Assembly: GCA_025529335.1 (NCBI GenBank)
Contig: JAMYHX010000836.1
Span: 1-10,555, forward strand
Source of the DNA: Rhizopus sp. PT2906
Lineage: Eukaryota; Mucoromycota; Mucoromycetes; Mucorales; Rhizopodaceae
Length of the DNA stretch: 10,555 bases
Direction of reading: 5' to 3'
The notes under the pieces are model-generated. The model ran no database searches, was not told where the DNA came from, and saw nothing but the letters and a program-made list of their open reading frames with translations. Shown here one piece after another: positions 1-8,787 of the stretch (the first letter of the stretch is position 1; each line of letters begins with the position of its first letter). The position numbers were made by a program, and so were the translations under genes.

Positions 1-307
1 CAACTTCAAGACAGCCCACCTGTTGATATTACGAAAATATTCTTGGCGACGACGAATTTACATTTCATGCAACATGAGTCTTGTTCTCACCATGGGTGTT
101 TTTATTTTCGATCACAGGCGAATTTACTTTCCGGAAAGAGTGTATATCAAACCTTATCTCTTTATTTTATACAGACCATGACAATCTTTTTTCCTTTTGC
201 TATGTGGTCCGGGTCACACACATATGCTCTGTCGGAAGATGAAAGGTCACTCTTTTGGAAATGATCAACCTTTTCCTTTTCGTCCTCGTACAAAGCCGGT
301 TAATCTA
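1..307. other. Left flank upstream of the glycosyltransferase-like gene
   Basis: No confident gene is seen. The first plus frame stays open from base 1 to a TGA at 262-264 (87 codons, no start needed at the edge) and runs through the repeat. It has no recognisable domain and overlaps repeat sequence, so it may be chance or the tail of a gene or transposon ORF cut by the window edge. The stretch 147-307 must hold the promoter and leader of the next gene. It is pyrimidine-rich around 186-200 and 269-290, but no convincing TATA box was found. Confidence 0.4.
74..146 (+). repeat. Left copy of a 73-bp inverted repeat pair
   Basis: These 73 bases match the reverse complement of 10483-10555 with 4 substitutions and no gaps (69/73 identical); differences are at 78, 80, 90 and 100. 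Identity stops abruptly after 146. The copy contains a perfect 12-bp palindrome, CTTTCCGGAAAG, at 127-138. The right partner runs off the window end, so the true repeat may be longer. The copy is open in all frames, but the four changes fall at mixed codon positions in each frame and give no clear coding signature. A dispersed repeat or transposon fragment is likeliest. Terminal repeats of one large element are less likely, because ordinary host-type genes lie between the copies. Confidence 0.9.
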
Positions 308-2039
308 ATGGCTTCTTCTTTACCATTACATCAACATATTCCCAGGAAGAGGCTACCTAGCTTATTATCAACTCATAAAAGAGCTTTAGTATTGTTTACA
401 TTTACCTGTGCTATTTATTATATATTTAGTTCATCAGCACAAAATCTGTCATCTCAGATTGATTACAACATCAACCCTTTATTTTGGGCACCAAGGATTT
501 CTCTTCAAGATAAGGATAGTAGTGCATATCCATCAACTTTCTTTACCAAGGATGCGCTCTGGGAAAATGAGTTGAAGCCAGTATCAGCCATCGTGCTGAG
601 AGTAACAGACGACGATCAAAGTATTATCAACACAATTAACCATTTGCTAAAATACCCATACATAAGCGAAATATACATCCACAACCTTGTGTCTAATCGA
701 CCACTCACAATCAACGTAAAGTCATCAAAGATAGGACAGGAAAGAATATTATTAATGTGTTCACTATAGGAACTAAAAGTGGATTCCAAGATATCGATCC
801 CAATAGAAATATTGGATATAAAGCATGAACAATTAGAAAGTATGGCACGGTTCACTACTTGTGCTACTGCAGTTCAATCCTACTGTTACTTTCAAGATGA
901 TACATTCATTAATCGTGCTATGGATTCACTCTATACGAACTTCTTACGCTTCCCATCTATCATTCACGCCAACACGAAGCCTACTTACTATGAAAAGGAG
1001 ATGAAGTGGCGATTTTATAACAAGGGTACATAATAGCAAGAATACGAACATACCTAATGAATTATTAGACATCAGGTTGCATACAGGTTATGCCGATCTC
1101 AGATTTGGTGCATTCGTATCTCGATGGAAAGTGCAGACCTTTTTGACACAGTTAGGTAAATCTGGTCTTGCCAAGGAAAACATTCGTGAAGCAGAGCACT
1201 ATTTTGCGATATGGATGAACCAATATCCGTGGTTACTAAGTAACCCACCTTATCTTGCCAATGGGCAAAAGGCTACTGATTATGATGTTAAGTACCCTGC
1301 TGCCTTGGATTCTTTTACAGTAAAGAATACATCTTTATTCTCTCTTTTCATAATAATAACCATTATGTAATAGTATGACGCTGTACGCTACTTGCAATGG
1401 TCTCTGGAGCAGAATGAACAAACTTACTTTGAAATTGAAGAAGAAGAACCTCCGCTTGCGCATAGAGATGTTAAATCATCATGCGTCAATGATAAGTGCT
1501 TGCTGATCACAAGCATGGATTCATATGTTCATCCAGAAAGAATACCATTTGATTATAAAACTATTGCATCAATAGAACAATTAGAGACCCTTTACGATAA
1601 GCTGTCAACAGGTACTGAATGGGTACAACATTCGTACCACCTTGCTGTAGACTCTGACCCAACCACTTGCTGGGATACGCTGAGAGGTAATAGATATATA
1701 CCTGAACATAAACATACTGACAAATGTATAGCACCGAAAAAAGGTGACTATTTCGGTTTGATGCTGGTAGGTTCCTTAAAGACTGACACATTGACGATAT
1801 ATACACCAAACGAGATAAAGAGACCAGAAAAGCAGTTTTTAGTTTCTGTGATGGAGGAAGGCAGTAACCAGTGGACCAAGTGCAAAGCTACACAAATAGA
1901 AAGGAGCTATAACAACCGAATTCAATTAGCTACTGACTGCCCTGTGGACTATTACAGACTCATCAAGGTGTCCTTTAATAGTGATCTTTCTGTACCCTTC
2001 AAACTCTGTAGTCTTTCATTGGATAACTTTTCGACTTGA
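308..2039 (+). CDS. Type II membrane, GT-A-like glycosyltransferase with C-terminal discoidin-like domain
   Basis: The model is join(308-715, 770-1025, 1087-1319, 1374-2039), 520 residues. The introns (54, 61 and 54 nt) are GT-AG and phase-consistent; all contain in-frame stops or shift the frame if retained. Residues about 26-42 form one hydrophobic segment after a basic stretch (RKR), the topology of a Golgi type II enzyme. A Rossmann-like start at about 95-125 (SAIVLRVTDDDQ, then YISEIYIHN) and the FQDD motif with Asp179-Asp180 resemble a GT-A nucleotide-sugar fold and its metal-binding DxD. A conserved-looking block (GAFVSRW, then FAIWMNQYPW) follows. An acidic linker (EEEE, about 321-324) leads to about 382-515, where AVDSDPTTCW suggests an F5/8-type C galactose-binding-like fold. 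The predicted role is adding sugar to secreted or wall glycans; donor, acceptor and CAZy family are unknown. ATG 308 was chosen because it precedes the membrane anchor closely; an in-frame ATG at 197 would add 37 unremarkable residues. The second intron acceptor (1086) was chosen by phase over an AG at 1075. Confidence 0.75.
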
Positions 2040-2416
2040 TCAGTTTATTTTAACGGGAATAAAATGATGAGAGTATGAATATATATATATATATGCTGCG
2101 TATCTATTTTACTACAAGTTTACATTGATCTTCTCTCACAAAGGGTAATACAAGTCAGAAACATGAGGTTAGAATAAATTCATTTGTTATCAGTTGACAA
2201 GCAAATACAAAACATATTAAAATGAGAATATCCCTTGGGAAATATACCATTTCAATCTTAAACTGAACATGCTTACAGAGACTTGAGCATCTTGTATAGA
2301 AGTATGGTAGTGCCTGCAAGAGTATATTTGAAGTCCCTTCGATTTTCTTTATTAGGACAAAGAGTTATGCTGTGACGCATCTATTTTTTCTTTTTTTCTT
2401 TCTTTCTATAAAGTTG
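2040..2416 (+). other. Intergenic region with (AT)8 and a pyrimidine tract before the next start
   Basis: No gene is seen in these 377 bp. It contains a short (AT)8 microsatellite at 2079-2094 just after the first gene's poly(A) signal. A nearly pure T/C tract at about 2381-2407 lies immediately before the ATG at 2417. CT-rich tracts just upstream of the start are common in fungal promoters, so this is the likely core promoter and leader of the DUF1746 gene. Confidence 0.5.
2058..2063 (+). terminator. Candidate poly(A) signal of the glycosyltransferase-like gene
   Basis: AATAAA lies 19 bp after the TGA at 2037-2039, in the right place and strand for 3' end formation of this gene. Such hexamers are common in AT-rich DNA, so the call rests on position. 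Confidence 0.5.
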
Positions 2417-3152
2417 ATGAGCACAAATGGAAAAAGGGATATATTAAGGTCAATAGATTACCTTTTATATTGCCACATGGCATACAGTTATCTTTTAGAT
2501 AAAAGCTTGTTGGTTCTATTATTTAGATTATTACTGCAACTGGTAAACAGCCCGTGAGAGTATAACTAGAGAATATAATTAACATACCAGCAGCAATTAT
2601 TATCGCCTAAAGCACTTACAAGGTCAATACGTACAGCATTACTCATTGTCATTAGCGGATGGCTCATTTGTGTACTTTTACATTTGGCTATTGATCCTGG
2701 ACAACCAGGAATTATTATTGACTTTATCGATAACCGTAAGAATATACATATTAAACACTTGACACACCACGGCTTATCGTATTACACACACAGAACAGAT
2801 ACCCAGTACCTTCAGATTGCTAATGCTCGACTTTGTTGTCTTGTTACTTCAAACCGTTCGAGCATTAGTTACCTCAAGTCTATCATCTCAGTTACTACTC
2901 CATGGTACAGTTGTGACAACCTTACCTGTTCCACCAGCCATAGCAACAGCCTTTGGAGCAGATACCATCACAGTCATGCTACCGTCTCGGGATAGAAGAT
3001 TAGGTGATGGTTCTGATACAACAGAGGAACTATTGTATCATAATGACTTGGTAGTTGACATTGGCCTCAGAAGTTGCATAAGGAACATTATGTATGCAGA
3101 AATAGAAAATAGCAACTCAGCAAGAGATGGATCAGATAGCTTGCCTGTGTGA
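2417..3152 (+). CDS. DUF1746 family, Dsc4-like membrane protein
   Basis: The model is join(2417-2542, 2591-2735, 2794-3152), 209 residues. The introns are 48 and 58 nt, GT-AG, with matching phases. Residues 7-42 (KRDILRSIDYLLYC, then YLLDKSLLVLLFRLLLQL) open a pattern I recognise as DUF1746. Next come a second membrane segment (about 60-78), the signature IIIDFID, and after splicing PSTFRLLMLDFVVLLLQ, a third membrane segment. The tail is polar and acidic. In other fungi DUF1746 occurs in Dsc4, a subunit of the Golgi/endosomal Dsc ubiquitin ligase that activates SREBP and handles orphan membrane proteins (family knowledge). That role here is inferred; no partner subunit is nearby. Splicing is required: exon 1 runs to a stop, and the exon 2 frame leaves the conserved frame after the Asp-Asn at 2729-2734. 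The acceptor CAGCAG at 2588-2593 is a tandem NAGNAG site, so an isoform lacking one Gln is possible. Confidence 0.8.
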
Positions 3153-3162
3153 ATATATATAA

Positions 3163-3168
3163 AATAAA
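3163..3168 (+). terminator. Candidate poly(A) signal of the DUF1746 gene
   Basis: AATAAA begins 11 bp after the TGA at 3150-3152. A second plus-strand AATAAA lies at 3256-3261, already abutting the opposing PPR stop codon. Use of the first would keep the transcript out of the convergent coding region. Confidence 0.55.
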
Positions 3169-3202
3169 CACCACAATCTTTTTGATGATACATATGCTAG
3201 TT

Positions 3203-3208
3203 TTTATT
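3203..3208 (-). terminator. Candidate poly(A) signal of the PPR gene
   Basis: TTTATT on the plus strand is AATAAA on the minus strand, about 54 bp past the PPR stop codon at 3262-3264. Together with the opposing signal at 3163-3168 it places the two 3' ends almost on top of one another. Confidence 0.5.
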
Positions 3209-3261
3209 TAAATGGTAAAGTCTATATACAAAAGAGAGGGAAGATATATACACAAAATAAA

Positions 3262-6200
3262 TCAAGCAGACACCAATTCTGCTACAGATGCTGTCACTTT
3301 CTCAGGAAACTCGCGTTGAAGCATCAGGTCAAAGATAGCCTTGGCTTGTTCTTTCTTTTCATTTTCAACATAGGCACGGACCATAGCTTCATATGTACTT
3401 GGTTCACGAATAACAACAAAATCATGATCAGAGTCTTTGTCATCACTCATGGCATCAAACATAGCCTTTGCCTTTTCCAAAAGACCCTTTTGACCATAGC
3501 CACGGATAAAGACATTTTCGATATAAGGGGATGAGCTTCTTTGAATGGTTTGTTTCATCATAGCATAGAGTTCTTCTGCTTCAGCCAAACGATCGTTACT
3601 GACCAGAGTATCGAGCATAGCTTGGTAAACAACTTCATCCTTAGCAATTCTCTTTTCTTCCATGTCTTCAAAGAGAAGGCTAGCACTCTTGACATCACGC
3701 TGTAAGACACCATAAGAATAGATCAAGGCGGCATAGTGTGTGGCTTGAGGACGAATATTATCACGACGTTCCATTTCGCTGAGCATGCTGTGAGCAGTGG
3801 TCATATCATAAGGAGCAATCATGCAGTAAGCTTCCATCAACAGCTTATAAGTATGAGGAGAGGGTTTGATGTGTCGACGACGCAGTTCAGCAAAGTAATG
3901 AAGAGCACGCTCACGGTTGGGTTGCTGACGAACATAGAATTGGATCATATTATTGAAAGGGCCAACACGAGGCTGAAAGGAAGAGGAAGCAAGCATATCA
4001 TTAAAGAGTTTACAAGCTAAGCTTTCAGAACCAGCACGAACGCAAGCAGAGATGATGGCACCATAAGTGATTGAGTTAGGGACAATGCTAAACTGCTGCA
4101 TTTCTTCAAAAAGTTTCATGGCACTATCCAACTTGCGAGCCTTGGCCAGTTTGGAGATTACGACATTGTAGAAGAAGGTAGTGGGCTTCACATCATGACG
4201 CTTGGCTTCGTCGTAAATCAAGAGAGCATCAGTGGCTTCGTCCGTGGCACACTTGGCACTACCCAAGAGAAGGCTAGCGTAACCGTTACCGTCGGGATAC
4301 CTGCCCATGAGCTTGATCTGTTCATAGTATTTCTTGGCGTTAAGCATATCACCTTGCTGAGCATAACCAATGAGGATACTGTTGGTCATGGAATATATGG
4401 CCTTGGATAACTGTTGAGACTCCATGTTGCATGTTTTGAGGCTCTTGATACAAAGACGATACATAGCTACAGCGATATCAAGATGGCCTTGCTTTCCAAT
4501 GAAGGCTATAGCATCACGTAAGGATTCAACAGAGGGGACTAGACCAGGCTCAGCGATACGAGTGCGAAGAATGTCAAGCGCTTCTTGAAGTTGACCGTGA
4601 ACAGCAGCTTTCATGACAGCCTGGGAGGCTTCTTCAGCTTCAACAGACTGAGCTTGTTCATCTGATCGTTCAACAAAGAGAGAATTCCATTTCTTCATTG
4701 CCTTTCTATCACCAAGGGCTTGCAAATGAGAAAAGACACGAGCCTTCAAGACAGAGGTGATTCGTATACCCTTTTCAATCATTTCAGCATAGAGATCAAA
4801 CACAATAGATTGGAAGGATTCAGAGGAGACAGAGAAAGAGGCATCAAATAAGATGGAGTAGTCACTTTGCTGAAGAAGCATGCTATGATCATTGTCATCC
4901 TTATAGCTGCTTACTAATACTTTGGCAATGGATGAAGGTAAGCCTTGAGGACAATATGGGTAAAGGGAGCGACTGACTTCAAAAACTTGAGCAAAGCGAG
5001 TTTCAGCAGCGGTTACAATGGCGAGACTAGCGCTTTCAATGTGGTAGAATCCTTTGGCCAATGTTCGAGGCTTCGTTGCTTCCAAGATTATGCGAAGAGA
5101 ATGAAGGGCTTGTGTAATATCAGACGCATTTGCGAAAAGAGTTATGATACGTGCAGCCAAACTTGGGTCGGGTTCTAGTCCAGCAGAACGCATGTCATCC
5201 AAAACCTGGAATACGTTGGTGGATTCGTGCTTGAGGCAGAGCAATGCATAATTGGCCAAGTTACCATAGGATTTGGAGATATCCGTCTTGATGAGATCTT
5301 TGTAGACCTTGGAAGCTTCATCATAAGCATCAAGTTGACAATATGTGGAAAGAATAGGACCAAAGCTGCTTGCGTCAGGTTCAGGAGAAGACTGCTTCAT
5401 GGATTCAATCAACTCGATGGCCTCATCCATCCTGTTATGAATGCAGTAGTAACGAATGATAGAGTTGAACGGTATAGTAGACATCTTAACATTACAGTTG
5501 AGCATATCATCCTTTACAATTTTCATGGCGCCCTCTAATTGATTACACTTCAAGTGAGCATCGACCAAGGCATTGTAGATATAAGAAGCATCGTGATGAC
5601 CAAAGGTGTCCTTTAGTTCACAGTATCTTTCAAAGTATTTCAAGGCAGAAGGTAGATTACCAACACGACCAAAGAGATTAATCAAGGCAGCAAATGTAGC
5701 TGAGGTAGGGCCAGCATGAAGATTTAACTGCTCGTATACATAGAGAGATGCTTCTGTGTTACCATAGTGTGACAAGACGCGTAGTATTTGATTATAGAGT
5801 TCAGGTTCAAAGAACTGGACGAGACCCTGACCAACAGCAGCATCAAATATGGAGAGAGCCTTGGTGATATTCCCCTCAGACTCAAGTTCAGCCATGTTAC
5901 TACTAGAAGACTTGTTGCAAGAACGAGCATTTTGACGTTTAAGCATAGCAATGACTTTTTGGACTTCTACATCACGCTTGCACAAAGCACGAATGAGGAT
6001 GGAGTAAGTAGAGCTACTTGGTTGAATACCAGATTCAATCATTTCATCAAAGACTAGTGACATAGATTAGAGCGTATTCCTCAATATATTATTAATTGTA
6101 AACTTACTCTTTAACATGGAAACAAGAGGAGTGCCATCACGACGAAGAGCAGCGTAGCTTTCAAAGACAAGATTATAAGTGTGATCATGAAGCATGAGAC

Positions 6201-6595
6201 CTTCTTTTTTGAGAGCATTATATTCAGCCATAAGATACTTGAGATGTCCCTGACGTCTAGCAGTCAGAATACGATCATTTGCAGCAAAGGAGGCAGCCGA
6301 GGGTGATGACTTGGGAGAAGGCGGAGGAGTGATTATGTCAGAAGGAGCAGCATAGACAATTTCAAATACATCTACAAGAGTATGAGCGACAAGCTAGAGT
6401 ATAAAGAAAGGGCTACTTACTATCAATCTTCGACTTTGATGTTGAAGAGACTGTGTCACTTGAAGAACGACGGGAAGACGAGAGTGATACAGTTTTATGG
6501 TTTCGACGGGTATGTGATGATTTTGTATGCTTGTTAAATTGAGAAAGTGAAGCGGTAGTAACCTTTGTAATAGGAGTAGTTGCTATGATTTGCAT
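3262..6595 (-). CDS. Pentatricopeptide repeat (PPR) protein, probably mitochondrial
   Basis: The minus-strand model is join(6595-6421, 6371-6108, 6053-3262), 1076 residues. Its two introns (6420-6372, 49 nt; 6107-6054, 54 nt) both start GTAAGT and fit by phase. The first 50 or so residues are rich in Ser, Thr, Lys and Arg with no acidic residue before about 47, a plausible mitochondrial presequence. A Ser/Pro-rich linker follows. From about residue 110 to the end helical-pair repeats recur, cleanest from about 730 onward (for example FYNVVISKLAKARKLDSAMK, then TYGAIISACVRAGSESLACK and HYAALIYSYG). Such PPR arrays bind single-stranded RNA, usually organellar transcripts, and act in processing, stability or translation (family knowledge). 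I cannot name the target. The long exon also opens at an internal ATG at 6063, but starting there would discard the presequence and an in-frame exon that already shows PPR-like spacing (DHTYNLVFESYAALRRDG). Confidence 0.85.
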
Positions 6596-6676
6596 ATTTA
6601 TTATTAATGAAGATGAAAAGGATGAATAAAATGTAAAGTAAATAAACAAGAAAAAAGAGTAGGGGGAAAAAGTGGC

Positions 6677-6685
6677 CTTTTTATA
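6677..6685 (-). promoter_or_regulatory. TATA box of the PPR gene, with an upstream CCAAT
   Basis: The minus strand reads TATAAAAAG here, 82 bp before the chosen ATG at 6595. A CCAAT pentamer (plus orientation) lies at 6710-6714, about 25 bp further upstream. The order CCAAT, TATA, pyrimidine-rich leader, ATG supports 6595 as the translation start and argues against the internal ATG at 6063. Confidence 0.55.
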
Positions 6686-6822
6686 TTTGAAGAGCCAGTA
6701 TGAGCTCAGCCAATAAAAAACCAAGCATCTATCAGATCTTTTCGAGATGACTTCGAATCAAGGTTAAACAAAAATTATCAGATTTTGGAGTTACCATGTA
6801 CCCTTGCATTTTACGGTACAAA

Positions 6823-6830
6823 TATAAAAA
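6823..6830 (+). promoter_or_regulatory. Plus-strand TATA-like box facing away from the PPR gene
   Basis: TATAAAAA on the plus strand, followed by GGG, is nearly the same as the PPR TATA box (TATAAAAAG then GCC) in the opposite orientation. It suggests a divergent promoter, but no convincing gene follows, so it could drive a non-coding transcript or be a chance AT-rich match. Confidence 0.3.
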
Positions 6831-6841
6831 GGGACTATAAA

Positions 6842-6964
6842 ATGACACTGCATTCATTATTGAGTGCTTTGCTTGCAGCTTTGGTAAATAAAGACTCGAA
6901 AGCTAAACATGCTTCCTTTTTGATAACCATACAGAAAAATCTGATAAAAAATTTTCAAATATAG
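6842..6964 (+). CDS. Possible 40-residue small ORF, low confidence
   Basis: An ATG 11 bp after the plus-strand TATA-like box opens a 40-codon frame ending in TAG. The N-terminus (MTLHSLLSALLAAL) is hydrophobic like a signal peptide and the rest is Lys/Asn-rich. There is no homology I recognise. The frame contains one copy of ATCTGATAA, and the ATG is so close to the TATA box that initiation there would need a very short leader. It is more likely chance than a gene, but its position at a putative divergent promoter makes it worth recording. Confidence 0.12.
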   Translation: MTLHSLLSALLAALVNKDSKAKHASFLITIQKNLIKNFQI

Positions 6965-7749
6965 TGCGGTATTACGGGAACTATTTCAAAGCCAAAAAAA
7001 GAATTAACTGCTAATTATCAGATCCTTGGCTTATAATGAAACCTACTGGAGCCTATTGGGATGACTCATTTAGCGTGTAACCTTGTTTTTATGAGCTTTT
7101 TATAGAAGAGGCTGAGTATTGAAAAGACAAGTAGAATCAGATAAAGAATATAATGCTACATAGCAAAAGATGTCTATTTCCTGTAAATATTTTTTATTAT
7201 TTTTAAGCATATTCTTTTTATAAATGATGTCTAAAGGGAACAGAGGCAGCATCATTAGACCATCTGACAAAATATTTTTTTCTTCCGCTAATATGTGCAA
7301 CAATAGAATCTGTCGTCATTATTATATTGTTATGTCTGTAGGCGAAAGATTAGAACGCTTTAAGAGGCAATAATGCAGTCTATATATCACCATATTATAG
7401 TATTGATAAAAGGGAAGAACGATTGATTTTTTGTATCAATTACGTGTTGATAAATTTTTCTTAGGATTCTTGAGAATCTTATCAGATTCTTTTTTAACAT
7501 TCAATTCCCCCCCAATTGAACTTTAATTCAATCATATGTTATCAGATCTTTTTTTTTGAACAAAAAAATTAAAACCAAGACTAGAAGGGGCCATCTGGAT
7601 CTGATAAGAAATAACCGAGATGCTTTCCCCCAAAAACCCACTCGAAATTTTATCAGATTTTTTGATGATACACAAAATTATCAGATTTTTTAGATCTTTT
7701 CGCAATTACACAAAGTTCTTTGGTTTCTAAACTTAAAAAGATCTGATAA

Positions 7750-7763
7750 CTCTCTCTCTCTCT
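7750..7763 (+). repeat. (CT)7 microsatellite
   Basis: Seven CT units follow directly after the motif copy at 7741-7749. It is a simple short tandem repeat with no evident function. Confidence 0.9.
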
Positions 7764-8739
7764 ATTGTATGGAGTAAATACGTTTATTCATGTGTCACGT
7801 ACCATCAGATTTTCTTAAAATAATACCTGTTACTATGGCAATATACTGCTCAATCTCTGAGATACATTTGACATTTAACTCCCTTAAAGAAATGAGTAGG
7901 GGCTACGTTACTCTTTTTCTAATTTTTAGCTTGTTATTTTAGTTATCTGTTCAACAACAGTAAAAGTGGAAAAAATCGAATAAAGAATGCTAGCTTGTTG
8001 ATATCAAACATTAAAGTTTCACACTTTAATGGATGTGCGTTCAACGATATTAACACCATTGATTGGCTTCAATTCCCTTACTCCATATCTCAACCATTGT
8101 GTTTTAACCCCGGCCCTCCTCTTTGGCGCCAATTACTCTTTCTTGACTGATTCGATGATATGCTGATATCCATTTACAATCCTTCAGCAAACCGTATTTC
8201 TTCTGACAAGTACACTAGACAGTTGGAAATTTATATACTCTTAGCAAGTTAAACACAGTTGCTGCAATGAGGAATTTTATTATCTCTAGTGTTGCGATGG
8301 CTCCCCTAGTGTAATACATCATCCCCAGTGTCTTTTATGTGTATCTGAAAATGTATTATACCTCAATGTAGTTTTAAATAAAAAAGACGAAGTGAATGAG
8401 ATAAGTAAAGAGATTCAACGATTGTCGTAATCAATACAGCAAATAACCTTTGAAAATACAAACCACTATACTTTCGCTGCTATTAAAAACTAAATTATCC
8501 AATGTATTTTGACCTTTACTGTTACTTTTAAATGTTTGTTTTTCCTATCCAGTTTTCAAGCATACCTGACCAATTTCTTAAAGTTCTGAAAGTCTCTTAC
8601 GAAGCATTCTATCACTGCTTCTTTTGTCTCTGCCACTACAAAAATTAAGGCTAGAGTCATCAAATTACTGTAAAGTTCATTAGTAAACATATGTAAATTA
8701 AACGCCACTGCCGCAGACACAATTGGAATAATAAATCAA

Positions 8740-8745
8740 TTTATT
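8740..8745 (-). terminator. Candidate poly(A) signal of the pectinesterase gene
   Basis: TTTATT on the plus strand reads AATAAA on the minus strand, 42 bp past the TAA stop at 8788-8790. Spacing and orientation suit 3' end formation. Confidence 0.5.
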
Positions 8746-8787
8746 TTGTAATTCGTATAGTTTCTATCTCCAACAAGGGTTAAATAA

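Larger units (their letters stand above)
6729..7810. repeat. Cluster of ATCTGATAA / TTATCAGAT motifs (GATA core)
   Basis: Exact copies of the 9-mer occur at 6775, 7015, 7479, 7539, 7650 and 7678 (TTATCAGAT) and at 6939, 7599 and 7741 (ATCTGATAA). One-base variants lie at 6729 (CTATCAGAT) and, less closely, 7802 (CCATCAGAT). In the ATCTGATAA orientation most are preceded by A-runs, giving a consensus near AAAARATCTGATAA. From 7479 on, many intervals are close to 60 bp (7479, 7539, 7599; then 7678, 7741, 7802). The core GATAA is what fungal GATA zinc-finger factors bind (family knowledge). Whether this is an enhancer, the regulatory region of an unseen transcript, or a decayed repeat cannot be decided here. 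Confidence 0.75.
6596..8787. other. 2.2-kb region without a convincing protein gene
   Basis: This gap between the PPR start and the pectinesterase stop is strongly AT-rich, with only short open frames and no recognisable domain, tRNA or rRNA. Besides the motif cluster it holds a CT microsatellite (7750-7763), a C7 tract flanked by TCAATT/AATTGA (7501-7519), overlapping GATTC palindromes (7465-7489), and a TTTGGCGCCAA palindrome (8122-8132). Three loosely repeated CTAGTGT/CCAGTGT segments also occur around 8285-8333. Beyond about 7811, apart from these, I see nothing. Confidence 0.6.

Noticed and set aside
1075..1086. Alternative acceptor at 1075 for the second intron of the glycosyltransferase-like gene, which would keep Leu-His-Thr-Gly
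   Set aside because: With the only good donor at 1026 the phase does not fit; the acceptor at 1086 restores the frame. A weak donor at 1006 could rescue it but would remove WRFYN.
3736..4020. Plus-strand open frames inside the PPR exon (also 3316-3534, 4195-4410, 4945-5178, 5227-5538, 5788-6057)
   Set aside because: They are antisense shadows of a long, clearly coding PPR exon.
6740..6765. tRNA-like TTCGAATC box on the plus strand
   Set aside because: No acceptor, D-arm or anticodon stem could be placed around it.
7100..7303. 67-codon minus-strand open frame in the gene-free gap
   Set aside because: It is AT-driven, has no domain, no promoter and no splice extension, and lies within repetitive AT-rich DNA.
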